Numbered from the stretch's first letter, positions 42,050 through 53,159 are shown. The stretch: DNA of 64,000 nucleotides from Epithemia pelagica (GCA_946965045.2 OX337230.1:2294001-2358000), one strand, 5' to 3'. Numbers and translations: made by a program. Notes: a model not told the origin generated them from the letters alone.

Positions 42050-42617
42050 GACTTACGACATTTGTCCCCATTAGAATGGGTGATGAGCAAGTCTTCAAGT
42101 TGTTGCACAGAGATGTATGTGCTGGGAACCTCTTGCCCACTTGGCCTCGACTGGATGCCATTTCTGAAAATGTGAGCACAGCATGTTGATCAGAGCCCCA
42201 TCATTACTGGATGCATGGCCTTGCAAGACTGGCAGTAGTATGAAGTGACAAGGACGTAGTCGGGCACGCCATGCAGACCAAAGATAGGAAATACGCTGTT
42301 GGTCTGGGAGTCTGGGAGAGGTTGGTTCCCCCAATCCACAATGTATAACTTCTGTCTTACAATTCAGTCCCAGAGGGCATCGTTGTTGTCGCGCACCTTG
42401 GGAACTCGGAACTCCATATCGTGCATGTAAGCCTTCTGTTCGGCTCAAAGGGAAGGATTTACACCTGCACCACACAAACCCCATTAGGGTTTTCAATACT
42501 AGATTTCGTTGCGCAAACTTTAACCAAATATTCAAAAATGTATAGCTTTATTTCAGAAGACATATAGACACTTATCTGAAAGAGCATCAAAAGATGATTC
42601 GATCTATATGCTTATCT

Positions 42618-44209
42618 TACCCCCCAGTGGGGGTGAGTGAGTCCCGCAGGCCTCATTTGGAAAAAGGGAACGATTCAAGAGGTGTATATTTTCTGTCCTT
42701 CGTGCGTTGTACAACTTTGGCCTCTTGTTTTTTTCCAAAGCACCTGCCATGTCAAATCGTCAGCCTGCCTTCGATCGTTGAAATCTGAACGCCGCCGGCC
42801 TCGCCTCGTATTTTGTGCCATGCAATCGTCTCACTTCTCACTTTTCAACAAACCACAAGAAATGACAATGGGGCTGCAACAAAATTGAACAATCCAGCAA
42901 AATGAATGACCATAGCATGAATACTACTGTCAAGATCTATCCCCTGGATCATCAGTAAACGCGGCAATCAACCGAATGAGAAGAAGGATGAAAAATGACA
43001 AGATGACAATCAACCAGTGTGTGGACGACATCAGAGTCTAAGGAAGGACACAATACAATGGATAGGGCCAGGAAGCCTAAACAAATAAGAGGAGTACCTA
43101 GATACATACTCCCTCCGGCCTTTTTTTATCGCACGAAGTTGAGAAAAATGACATAACGTCTCGAGCGTCAGCCCGTTCGCGCTAAAAATTATATAGATCG
43201 AAAGCTTATTACTAGACTCAAATTTCCATGTATAATTTATATGTTCCATCTCACAATCCTGGAGAGCTACATGGAACTAAAAGAGGCTAAAAACGCAATC
43301 CAAACTTTGGCGTACCGGTTCTGGCCCCCCAGGCGCACCCAAGGGATGGCACCCTCCAGACAGGCCCGCGAGGGGGTAAAGTACATAGACTTGCCGGCTA
43401 ATGACTGTGGACGTTCTATAGACATTCATCTATCCTTCCCCATCTGAATGGCACCTTGCCAGAGGTGTTTTGTCTTTCGTCGCCAAAATTTTTGGAGTTC
43501 ATCGATCCATCATAAGTAGGCTATGAGAGTGCGCAGAGCAACTCGCACGCGGTGGACTTAATTAACTCCCCCGAAATTTCATCCAACGCACGCGCGCGTG
43601 GTCGATTCCTATGTGTTCTTCGACTGCTGTTACAGAAGCGGTTAAAAGTGTCACGCGATAGAAGGATAATTAAGTTGTGGCGCGTGTCACATTGAATGTT
43701 CATCTCTAAAATTCGACTCCGAATGAGCCGGCCATCCTCCTGTAGAAATGTACCAGGTCCTACGAGTGGTGTTTATGCGACTGATTTTTCGAAAAATAGA
43801 TCGTGCGATAAAAAAGGCCGGAGGGAGTATAGAGTTGACTATGCTTGTATTTTAGTTGCAGTCAATGTACTACTCCTAAGAGCTTTCCTTGTTGTGGGCC
43901 ATTGCCACTTGTCTTGTGTTTGTGCATGTTTTTTTCTGTTTCACGTGTGTGTTCACTGTTCATCCTTGTGTGGGATTTCTTCGCGTCGTGCTCCTTATCA
44001 AGCCAAAGCCAGGGCGAAGCGCGCGAAGCCAGTTATGACAGTTGGTATGGACGTTATAATTACTGCTTTTAGAGTAAAAAACTGAGTTATAATTTCAAGT
44101 GAAAACTAAAATGAAAAAAGAAAAATGTCGGATGGATGACAGAAGTTATACACCCGCCGGATCGGACAGGTTATAATGAGACTGACCAGGACGCCCCTGC
44201 TTGGGGGTA
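42618..44209. mobile_element. 1.6-kb non-coding element with TACCCCC hairpin ends and a 10-bp target duplication
   Basis: The left end (42618-42638) matches the right terminal repeat of the 7.6-kb element at 20 of 21 positions. The right end, read on the minus strand from 44209, is TACCCCCAAGCAGGGGCGTC: the same hairpin layout but more diverged (14 of 20). The 10-mer ATGCTTATCT stands directly outside both ends (42608-42617 and 44210-44219). The interior has no long open frame and contains a nested MITE. It looks like a non-autonomous relative mobilised by a similar enzyme. Confidence 0.7.
43109..43827. mobile_element. Stowaway-like (Tc1/mariner) MITE, 719 bp, nested
   Basis: The terminal inverted repeats are CTCCCTCCGGCCTTTTTT and the following ATCGCACGA (43109 onward, inverted at 43801-43827). 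They are flanked by TA on both sides (43107-43108 and 43828-43829). CTCCCTCCG ends with a TA duplication are the hallmark of plant Stowaway MITEs mobilised by mariner transposases. No transposase frame inside. It lies wholly within the 42618-44209 element and so inserted later. Confidence 0.8.
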
Positions 44210-44780
44210 ATGCTTATCTCCGATCCGACCCTTACATTTTAAGCCTTCCCTTTGAGCCGAACAGTCTTAAGTCTTAAGTGATAAAAGATCACGTTTTCTC
44301 TCTAAACACACTAAACACTGTTCACATGGCTTTTGGTAAGAGAAGACATGTCTTGTCTGATTTTTTGTTAAGTATTTTCTGTCTTGTCTATGTCATGTGA
44401 AATTTCTAAACCAATCATATTTCTGCCATGTTTTTCTTGCTTGTTGGGGCTAGATCTTATCTAGAGGTTGTGTCGTCCGTGGATCCGATGATGCAAGACC
44501 GCTGTTCTTCGATGGTTCTGCGCTGAGACATAGCCTATTTTCCGACTAACTTACCTAGTCACGCCGGCTACCCTGCAGGTCCAGAGTGTCAATGCGGATC
44601 CTGAATCCTGAGACTAGCTAATCGGAGATGCTGCTCCCAGGCGCGGGACACCCAACACCCAACCCTTCTGCTTGCATATGTTTTGTGCTACTCCAGTAAA
44701 ACTATACTACTAGAGGTACAAGTCGTAGTATTGGTCTCGCAAATTCCAAATCCATTTGCTAACATGGTGTAATAGAGGGT
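44210..44780. other. Spacer between the TACCCCC element and the Gypsy element
   Basis: 571 bp with no recognisable gene. It starts with the right copy of the 10-bp target duplication. No repeat recognised. Confidence 0.5.
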
Positions 44781-44921
44781 AGTGCGGTACCCCTATATGG
44801 ATCCCGCCATACGTGTCACCACGTTCCATTCCCGGTTCGCGTTTTGACACTGCGACATGAATCTTCCGCCATCTGGCTGTTCCTCCTCCAGTCATTTCTC
44901 GTCGCACGTGGCACTGTGGAT
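44781..44921 (+). repeat. 5' LTR segment of the Gypsy element (shared 141 bp)
   Basis: Identical over 141 bp to 49291-49431 (AGTGCGGTACCCCTATATGG onward to ACTGTGGAT). The true LTR may extend further right than 44921, because the 3' copy is interrupted exactly there. Confidence 0.85.
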
Positions 44922-45125
44922 TCCTCATTCCCCCTAATTCCTCCTACTTCCTAAAGATCACAATTTTTATACCGTGCTATTTTACATGGGTATGGCACTC
45001 TGATCAGAAGCTCGAAAACTTCCCCCAGCACTCTTTCACCATAACCACCTGCCGTTCTTTGGCCGATCCTCGTTGATCTCATCATCCTTTGATTCCTTTT
45101 CTTCCCTTTCTTTTGCAGTCTCATC

Positions 45126-46271
45126 ATGAGCACAGGATCTTCCCTTGTCTCCCTTGCGGATGTTCAACGCTTCCAAAAGCGCTTCGATCAAGCCGCGGCT
45201 TCAGATTCTTCCTCTGCTCTTTCCACCCTCAAGATGAAAGACGACAATGATGACAAGTACTACGTCCGTCTCTTGCCATTCCAAGATGGCGTGGATGAAG
45301 AGCCCTCGAATCTCTTCCTTTGGGTGCTCCATTTTGTTGACAAGGTCAAGATCTCCGGTCACCCAGAGCCCTTTGCTGCCTGTTGCACCTACTTTCCTCG
45401 TGTTACCACAAGTCTCGTTGCGGACAAGTTCCATGTTGCATTCCAGGCCCTGCCTGATGGCGCTGACCTCAATGAAGTGTGTTTTAAACGGTTGATTGCT
45501 ACAATCTTCGAACCCAAGTTGACTGTTTCCGAAGTCAATGCCTTCCGGGCACACCTTCTTAGCGGGCCTCGCAAGCCACCTGACATGACTATTGATATTC
45601 ATTATCACACCCTCCAAAAGATTTCGAACAGTCTCCGTTATTTGTCCAACGACAACGCTGTCCAAGCTCTCATCGACGATGAGTTGAAGCAAGCCTTCTA
45701 TCTTGGCTCCCCGGTTGCCTGGCGCAACGAGTTCAAGACGGCCAATCCTTTGGTTGCAGATTTGGTGAACCATGTCAATGTCACCGACTTTCTTCAAGCA
45801 ATGCGTGGCTATCAACGGGGGGCCTCTCAAGAAAAGATGGCTGCCAATGCACAGTCCCAGGCCAAGTCCCGCAATCCTCGAGATGATTCCACTTCACGTG
45901 GTTCTTCCTCCAAGCGTTTTCGCTCCTCTAATGGTGGTCGTGGCGGTCTCTGCGGCAGCAATCGCCAGTCCAATGGTGGACGCCAAGCGTCCGGTGATCG
46001 TCCCGTCAATGACGGCGATGCCTGTCCTTACAAGGACACGATTCCTTCGCACGCCAATTATACTTGGGCCAACTGCATCTACAACCCGCAGTCCTCCAAT
46101 TTCAGCCAAGAGCGTTTCAACGCCTTTCTTGCCCGTACTGGGTCCGGTCTCCGCACTCCTACTGGGTCCCATCCCAACAATGGTTCTCAGAACCAAGGCC
46201 ATAATGGCCAAGGCTCTCGTAGCCAGGGAACTCCCTCATCTGGAGGATCTTGCCCTACTGGTTCCAGTTAA
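45126..46271 (+). CDS. Gag protein of the Gypsy element
   Basis: 381 aa, ATG at 45126 to TAA. The N-terminal part is helical (F-Q-K-R-F-D-Q-A-A, L-R-Y-L-S-N-D-N-A-V-Q-A-L-I), as in retrotransposon capsids. The C-terminal part is Ser/Asn/Gly-rich, with a C-P-Y...H...C spacing (about residues 299-318) that may be a degenerate zinc knuckle. Position right after the LTR and before pol supports the call. Intact, unlike pol. Confidence 0.7.
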   Translation: MSTGSSLVSLADVQRFQKRFDQAAASDSSSALSTLKMKDDNDDKYYVRLLPFQDGVDEEPSNLFLWVLHFVDKVKISGHPEPFAACCTYFPRVTTSLVADKFHVAFQALPDGADLNEVCFKRLIATIFEPKLTVSEVNAFRAHLLSGPRKPPDMTIDIHYHTLQKISNSLRYLSNDNAVQALIDDELKQAFYLGSPVAWRNEFKTANPLVADLVNHVNVTDFLQAMRGYQRGASQEKMAANAQSQAKSRNPRDDSTSRGSSSKRFRSSNGGRGGLCGSNRQSNGGRQASGDRPVNDGDACPYKDTIPSHANYTWANCIYNPQSSNFSQERFNAFLARTGSGLRTPTGSHPNNGSQNQGHNGQGSRSQGTPSSGGSCPTGSS

Positions 46272-49176
46272 GGCGCTGTTCCCCGTCGTTCTGGATCTGG
46301 CTCCGACCAGCATGCCTCTGAAGGCACCAACACAGACGACAATCCACCGGTTGATCCGTCGTTGGCTGAGCCGTTGCCTTCTGTGCAAGGTCGTGCTCGT
46401 CAACGTCCTCTAGCCAATTCTCGTGATTGGTCCAGTCTCCGCAATGCCGATCTAACGGTCCCCGGTATGTGTTCCTCTTCCTTTTTTGCTTCATCCTCTC
46501 CGGATGTCTCTCATCATCTTGATGTTCTTTTTGCTCAGCAATGTCACATCCAGACTGGTCTTCCACCGGCTTTGCCGGCGCCGAATGCCATCCTCAGGCC
46601 CCAATCCTGCAAGTCCGTGAACAATAGTTCAAGATCTACGGGCGTAACATGGATATCGCCCATATCTACGACTTGTCCTCTCCTGGAGGCAACGCCGAAT
46701 ACCAACGCTTCCCCATATCTTAAGGAATGCCCAAATCCTACAGATGCTGTCATCGCTGACATCGTTGATCCCAAAAATGGTTTTTATCTAACCTAGATCA
46801 CTATGAAGATGTCTACTCATCTAGTTCTGTCTCTGACTCTCCTAGTTTATCTAGTCCCCTTTCGGTCGCTCCCTCTGAGCCTCCGTCTGTTCCCCTCACC
46901 ATTTTGATGGCTCGGTCCATTGGTGGAGTCGAGAACACCGTCCCGTTGCGTGCCCTGCTCGACATCTCCATGTGCTTTTACACATTCGGCCTCGATGAGG
47001 AATCAAGCAATCTTTGCGTCATTACTACGCCTTTTGGCAAATTCCGTTACCATCGTCTGCCGATGGGTGTCAAACAATCTCCTGACTTTTGTCAAGAGAT
47101 CATGGAAGAAGTCCTCAAGGACTTCAGTGAACATGTCGAAGTCTATATCAACGACATTGGCATCTTCTCCACACTGGGATCAAGCCCTGGAAAAAGAAGA
47201 TCTCTGCCATTCTGGCATTGGCTCGGCCAAAGACCATGAAAGAGCTTCGTTCCTTCATTGGCATGATCAATTTCTATCGCCATATGTATCCACAACGCTC
47301 CCATATTCTTGCTCCCCTAACATCCATTACGGGCAACAAGACCCTCGTTTGGTCCCCGCAATGTCAACGTGCTTTCGAACAAGCCAAGTCCATGCTCGCA
47401 CATGATGCCTTTCTTTGGTATCCCGACCATAACCTTCCCTTCCGTGTCTACGTGGACCCCTCTGATTACCAGCTTGGTGCTGTCATCATGCAACAAGACG
47501 TTCCCGTCGTATATTACTCTCGCAACTTAAACCCTGCTCAACGCAACTACACTACTATGGAGAAGGAGTTACTCTCCATTGTCGAAACCCTTAAGGAGTT
47601 CCGCTCCATGCTTCTCGGCTGTGCCGAACTGCACGTCCATACGGACCATAAGAATCTTACCTACGCTACCCTCAACTCGCAACGGGTCCTCCGTTGGCGG
47701 TTGTTCCTCGAGGAGTACAATCCGATTTTTCATTACGTCCCTGGCCAGGACAATGTCATCGCCGACGCCTTGTCGCGTCTCCCTCTCTCTGAAGAGGAGG
47801 AGAAGAGTGTCTCTCCGTCATCGACCTCCTCTACGGTTGCCTCGCCGCATCCACGATCGCTCTATGATCATAGCGGACAACACTCAGTGTTGCAAGTGCC
47901 TCATGGCCCTAATGATGACCCCTGCTCTCATCACTCGCGTGACCCAGACGCTTTCAAATCTCCCATCTTCATGGATGAGGATTTGATCGATGTCTACCTC
48001 AATCATCCTCCCATCACGGCAAATCAACCCTTGCCTGTCGACTATGCGACGATTCATCAACATCAACAGAACGATGCCATTCTTGTGGCCAAGTTGACCG
48101 AACAACCACAGAGATTCCATCTCCAGCCCTTTCCTACGGAAAATCCACAATACAACTTGATTTGTTATCGTCAGAATCCTAATGCCGCGTGGCGTATTCG
48201 TATCCCAGACAGCCTCTTGGCCCATACCGTCAATTGGTATCACCTGTCCCTCAATCACTTGGGGTCTGCGCGTCTTCGTGAGACGATTTCTATGCACATG
48301 AGTCATCCTGACTTGGGCCTGTATTGTGAACAAGCCGTGTCTAGTTGTGCTACCTGCCAACGCTCTACAGTCATACATCGTCATTACGGTGAGCTCCCTC
48401 CTCGAGAGGTCCGAGGCAATCCATGGGCTGACATCTCTGTCGACCTCATTGGACCGTGGAATGTCACCGTTCATGGGCAAAAATTAACATTTCAAGCCTT
48501 GACTATTATTGACAATGTCACTAACTTCTGCGAACTCATTCGCATCCATGATAAGACGGCACGTCACGTGGGTCTTCAATTGGAAAACGCGTGGCTCTCA
48601 CGCTATCCTCGTCCCGTTCGTTGCCTTTTTGATCAAGGCGGTGAATTTATCGGACATGCGTTCACGCAAGTTCTTCGTAACCATGGCATCAAGCCAGTGC
48701 CGTTGACGGCCAAGAATCCTCAATCAAATGCTCTTTGCGAGCGGTTACATTTGACTGTTGGCAACACTCTTTGTGTGATCACCAACTATGAACCACCACA
48801 AGATGTTCAAAATGCTGCCCTTGCCATGGATACTGCTCTGCAGACCGCTGCGTACTCCACTCGCACTGCCATTCATGGCGCTTTGAAATATTCTCCCGGC
48901 AGCCTTGCGTTCCATCGCGACATGCTGTTCGACATCCCTATTATCGCGGACATGGAAACAGTCCGTCTGAAACGACAACAAATTGTCGATGAATGCGCTC
49001 GTCTCGCAAATCGTTCTCGTGTCTTCCATGACTACGCTATCAACGATCTTGTGCTCCTTCGCGCCACAAATCCGGACAAACTTGAGCTCCGCACAAGTCC
49101 CAATCCCTTTCGGATTACACAAGTCCATTCAAATGACACTGTGACTATCCAACGTGGTCCCCACGTCACTGAATGA
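46272..49176 (+). pseudogene. Degenerate Gypsy pol: RT remnant, RNase H, integrase
   Basis: The segment after gag has no clear protease. An RT remnant (about 46930-47175) carries [29 protein letters not shown] and Y-I-N-D-I-G, where the usual Y-I-D-D has Asn in place of the first catalytic Asp. Sequence then jumps to [10 protein letters not shown] in another frame, so a thumb segment of perhaps 50-60 residues is deleted. From 47218 a 652-aa frame is intact: RNase H (Y-V-D-P-S-D, E-K-E-L-L-S-I, T-D-H-K-N-L, D-A-L-S-R-L) and integrase with H-x-x-C-x-x-C zinc region and D-D-E residues in S-V-D-L-I-G-P-W, F-D-Q-G-G-E-F and A-L-C-E-R. The element cannot reverse-transcribe itself. Confidence 0.8.
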
Positions 49177-49290
49177 ATCAACATTCGTCGCCTTGTTCCA
49201 TTTCGTGAATAAATGGGTTTTAATGCTGGCCTCCAAGCTTTCCCATTCTTGTCCCGCTCGAACTCCCTAGGTCCGACCAGGGAGAGGTAG

Positions 49291-49431
49291 AGTGCGGTAC
49301 CCCTATATGGATCCCGCCATACGTGTCACCACGTTCCATTCCCGGTTCGCGTTTTGACACTGCGACATGAATCTTCCGCCATCTGGCTGTTCCTCCTCCA
49401 GTCATTTCTCGTCGCACGTGGCACTGTGGAT
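49291..49431 (+). repeat. 3' LTR segment of the Gypsy element, cut by the hAT end
   Basis: 141 bp identical to 44781-44921. The match stops at 49431, and the next base starts CAGGGCTGTG, a hAT-type terminus. Confidence 0.85.
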
Positions 49432-52400
49432 CAGGGCTGTGTAGTACGATAGTCCAATTTTCAACGAAGTCCCTTACTTTGTACTGTACTTCACCGACTT
49501 TACGCATTCCCTTAGTATAGTCCCCCCCTCTCTCTCAAGGGACTGCCAGTCCCTCAGTCCATTCCCTATGGTCATTCACAACCGACTATAGTCTCTACCG
49601 TCATCCCCCCCCCAGCCTTCAATCGTACTATATTCCCTCTCTCGAGTCCCACCAGTCTCTCATATCGTACTTTAAGTCCTAAAGTCAAGTACCTCCAGCC
49701 AAATATATAGACTGTATAGTACAAAATCACTCCTCATCTCCATATGAAACGACTACAACCATGATATCATGCGTTTATCATTCCAAATCAACACAAGAAA
49801 ACAGATGAGGATAATCACAACACAGAGGTACGTTACCCATATCTTGGTTGCTTCGCCTCTCTTCAACAATCAAACCATTGTCCTCTCTTATCTTGTCTCA
49901 TACAACGAGACGAGGTCGAATCAAATGGAAGGAGTCCAAGATACCGTTTCGACATTGGAAGATCCTTCCAGGAGGGATCCCCCTTCCTCCAACAAGAACA
50001 AATCTTCTTCCAACAAGAACAAGCCACGGCCCTCATCCAGTAAGAAGAAGACTTCCAGTTCAAAGAAGAAAAAGAAGAAGAAGCCTCCTCCTGCAGGTTC
50101 CAACGAATTGAAACGAAAACCCTCTGCACTCGAAGCCGAGAAGAAAATTGTTGAGGAAGAGCTTGCACCAGTTGTGGAAGCCAAAGATGATTTCTTGGCG
50201 AATGAGAAATCTCTTGTTCCTCTTCTTGATTCTCCAAATCCATTATTCTTCGGCCATCCTAGTTGTTCACCGTACTGGCGTTGGATCCTTCATGTTGACT
50301 GGCCGGTGTTTGAACAATATCTGATCGATAACTCGGATGATATTCCCCAAACCCCCGGCATTCTCAAGCTGATAAACAACATGAAGACCAAAACCAAAAT
50401 AGGAGACATGAAGAATCTCAAGTCGGCATTGACTCCCCAAGCCAAGAATAAAGCCATGAAAGAGAAATACTCGAATCTTGTCCGTTATGTTGTCATCTGC
50501 CCACGCTGTTTTGCGAACAAAGACAAACCACTGGACGAATGTATCCTACTTTGTGGGCTTAACAAAACATCCAACATAGCAACTCATATCGGCAAGTACC
50601 ACAAAGATGTTCAAATTCAAGACGACGCCAATGAACCCTCTCCGATGAAAAGCCAAGGCACGCTAAGCTCCATGATCATAAAGGATGCATCCAAATCTAC
50701 TGCTTCTGCGGAACTAAGGCAGCTCATGTATCGGTTCATCAATGACTGCGCACTACCGGCAATTACGGCCGAGAAAAAAGAATTCCGAGATCTCATCCGG
50801 TATGCAATCAACAACAGTGCTGCTCTCCGCGACACACCGGCAGAGATCATGAGCCGGCGGGAAATTTCCAAACTTCGTATCTCTTCCTACGACTAACCTT
50901 ATCAATGCCTGTCGCTCTGAATACGAACGATTGTGCTACCAGAAGGTTCCTTTTATCTCCGTGTGCCATGATATTTGGCAAGCGAGGGACCATGACGTCC
51001 TTGGGGTTACAATAATGTTCATAGACCCTCGCAACTGCGAGGTCTATCGCATCCCCATTGGTCTTGCAGAATGCAAAGGACACGCAGCAACGGACGTGGC
51101 AAACCTAACTGATGTTCTCCTTCTTGGTGTTGGCATCACTACAGGAGATCTGTCGGCCTCTGTGAATGACAACACGACAGCCGCTGTGTTGGCGGGCAAG
51201 TACATAGTGGGCCAAAAGGATAAGACTGGAAAGTGTGATATGCACAAGGCTGAACTTGTGCTAAAGCACGCCACGGGGTTAGTTCAACGCTACCACAATC
51301 GCCAGCTCATGGATTCTTACACAGAGTTTCTTGAGCTATGGCAAATCTTCAAACAATTTGCGTCGTGGTTGACCAGCAAAAAATCTCCAAAGCGAATGAG
51401 AAAGTTTCGAGAGGCCTGTATTACGATGGGAATGAAGATTGTTTCTATTCCACTCCCAAATGACACTCGAGTTGCAGGACTTATCCTAACAATTCAAGCC
51501 TTGCTACGATGCAAATTTGTCATGGATAACAAGTCTACTCTGACTGGTTTCCGGAGCGACCCAAAGTTCAAAAAGCTATATCCAGAGGAAAAGGAATGGA
51601 AATTACTTGCTCAGTACGAGGGAATCCTCGCTCCCTTGAAACAAGTTTCCATGTCTTTACAATCTGATGAACCAGGAGCAAGTTCCGCGGCCCTGCTTGA
51701 AATCTATTGCGCTTATTTTCAAGCAACAACTATGCGCAGTGACAGTAAAGAGTATGGTGGTGTCTCCTGCTTGAATGTGTCTAGTGGAGCCGAGACTCAA
51801 TGGGACGCTCGTGATACCATGGACGATCTAGACAGACTGCGCGATCCGATTTCTCTACAAGGATTTAGAGGCTGGACCACGCCGCCTAATTCGCCGGATT
51901 ATCGCAGAGTACAAGCATTACTTATTCCATCGTGACGAAGATGGAATAAAAGCTGTTTGTGCCAATCCTCTATTGGGAAATGTATACGAGAATATGTTCG
52001 TGAATTTTGGCGTTTTTGATCAAGACACAGTCAAAGAGTGTCGTAGGATCATCATCAAAGACATGGTCGCCAAATTCAGCAACAAGAGTGTCTCTCAGAT
52101 TGGACTTGCGCTCTCTAAACAAGGGGCCACGGGGAGAGAAGGTGATGACGATGAGAATGTTGAAGAACAGGCGATGTCCCCTTCCAGAAAAACTATTGGG
52201 CACAAAACCCGTGATGTATTTGCGAACATGAGGCGCTCGCATGACCTACAACAACAAGCGTTACTGCATCTTAGTGGCAAGGCATCCAACGCTTCCTCTT
52301 AAAACGAAATGGTGATGGCCTTACAGAAAGCTTGTACATCATGCTACGACGAATTTTGCGAACATTGCAAGGGTCACATAGACAACCGTTGGGATCAAAT

Positions 52401-53124
52401 GATGGAAGACTATGGAACTCCAGCCTTCTATAAGGCTCGCGACCGCTGGAACGATAATCAGAAGAGAGAGTTTGCCATGAATTGCAAGAATCGAAATTAC
52501 TTAGAGGTTGGCAAGTACTTTGACTTGATGAAATGGTGGCGTCTCCATTCCTCAAAATTCTCCTACCTATACCCAAGTGCTATCATTTGGTTGGCGAAGC
52601 CGTCGACAAACGCCTTCCAAGAGCGGATTTTCTCCATGGGATCATGGATGACTCAAAATAAACTAATGGGGAGCATGTCAAAGAAAACCAACGAAATGAG
52701 AACAATGGACATGTTAAGTCGGGACCAAGTCACGACTATTTTGAAGAACGAAAAGAAAATAGAGAAAGGAGAAGGTATTAGTGTGTCGTACGTACCTGTC
52801 GTGTCCAAAACAAGAAAGAGTACCGCCGACAATAAACAAGATAAGAATTTACGAAGGACGGCTCTCAAGGAAGCCGCTAATGGATTCGCAACCTACAGAA
52901 AGTCGTCCAAGTTCAACAACAATGTTATGACAGATCCAAGTGTGACCATGACATTTTTCCAAAATACGGAGGAAGGGGATGGAGCATCGACATTGTCCGG
53001 CTATGACCCAGACAAAGACATTGATGCGTCTGGTGAGGACAAGGTTGGGAAAGAGACCGAGATTGGAACAATCTGCAAGCGTGAGTGTTGGACTTGCTCG
53101 TGTTTTCTTCTTTGCAAGAAATAG
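49432..53124 (+). mobile_element. hAT DNA transposon inserted in the Gypsy 3' LTR, right end not found
   Basis: Starts with CAGGGCTGTGTAGTACG, the C-A-G-G-G type terminus of hAT elements, and is preceded by CTGTGGAT, the expected 8-bp target copy. About 300 bp of non-coding subterminal DNA with repeated TCGTACT/AGTACGA phrases follows, then a frame-broken hAT transposase. I found no matching right terminus or second CTGTGGAT. The right side runs into the truncated Copia element at about 53130. Confidence 0.65.
49925..53124 (+). pseudogene. hAT-family transposase, broken by frame changes and stops
   Basis: Pieces in order: 49925-50896 with a Lys/Ser-rich leader and a BED-type zinc finger (C-P-R-C...H-I-G-K-Y-H); 50932-51935 with the RNase-H-fold core (S-V-C-H-D-I-W, S-V-N-D-N-T-T-A-A, C-D-M-H-K-A-E-L-V-L); 51973-53124 with the C-terminal hAT dimerisation region (Y-F-D-L-M-K-W-W, Y-P-S-A-I-I-W-L-A, A-F-Q-E-R-I-F-S-M-G-S). 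The three segments are in three frames, and an in-frame TAA stands at 52300-52302. Short introns could explain some breaks, but not this internal stop without further splicing. Probably inactive. Confidence 0.75.
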
Positions 53125-53159
53125 ACCCAGAATTCTGAATTAACCATGCAACAGTAAAT

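Larger units (their letters stand above)
40514..42056. mobile_element. 1.54-kb near-perfect palindrome (foldback-type element)
   Basis: The left arm (40514-41288) and right arm (41293-42056) are inverted copies around an apex at about 41290 (AAAGGTAG-CTTA-CTACCTTT). The outer ends read GTAARTCTACTTTAATAGCC. Each arm contains a 212-bp sub-element, a promoter-like part (TATTTATA at 41538-41545, so TATAAATA on the minus strand) and a C/A-rich stretch ending in CAGTAAG or CAGTAA. Substitutions and small indels distinguish the arms, so it is not a simple assembly fold. Open frames inside are translations of repeat and not genes. I found no target duplication at either end. Confidence 0.8.
40190..42530 (-). 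pseudogene. Relic of a transposase-like ORF, split by the palindromic element
   Basis: On the minus strand, 42530-42060 reads a degraded protein with stops: F-G-L-H-G-V-P-D-Y-V-L-V, then S-Y-Y-C-Q-S-C-K-A-M-H-P, then stops and V-Q-Q-L-E-D-L-L-I-T-H-S. On the other side of the palindrome, 40510-40190 reads A-I-N-S-D-Y-R-R-R-T-M-C-Y-L-S-F and Y-P-P-L-G-E-T-I-R-K-T-Y in the same direction. The C-x-x-C...H-P pattern resembles N-terminal regions of eukaryotic transposases of uncertain class. That both halves were one gene is inferred from orientation and position only. Confidence 0.35.
44781..49431 (+). mobile_element. Ty3/Gypsy-type LTR retrotransposon, defective
   Basis: Order: LTR segment, gag, RT fragment, RNase H, integrase, polypurine-like tract (CCAGGGAGAGGTAG, about 49277-49290), LTR segment. 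RNase H before integrase places it in the Gypsy group. The 141-bp LTR segments are identical, implying recent insertion. Yet pol has lost parts of the RT, so it was probably mobilised as a defective copy. No target duplication could be recognised, and the 3' LTR is cut by a hAT element. Confidence 0.8.

Noticed and set aside
40179-42175. Two open frames starting with very similar peptides (M-x-C-P-x-D-P-L-x-R-I-S-Q-G-Q-S)
   Set aside because: They translate the two arms of the large palindrome, so the similarity reflects inverted repetition, not paralogous genes.
42594-44085. Open frames in the 1.6-kb TACCCCC element
   Set aside because: Short, motif-free and overlapping the nested MITE.
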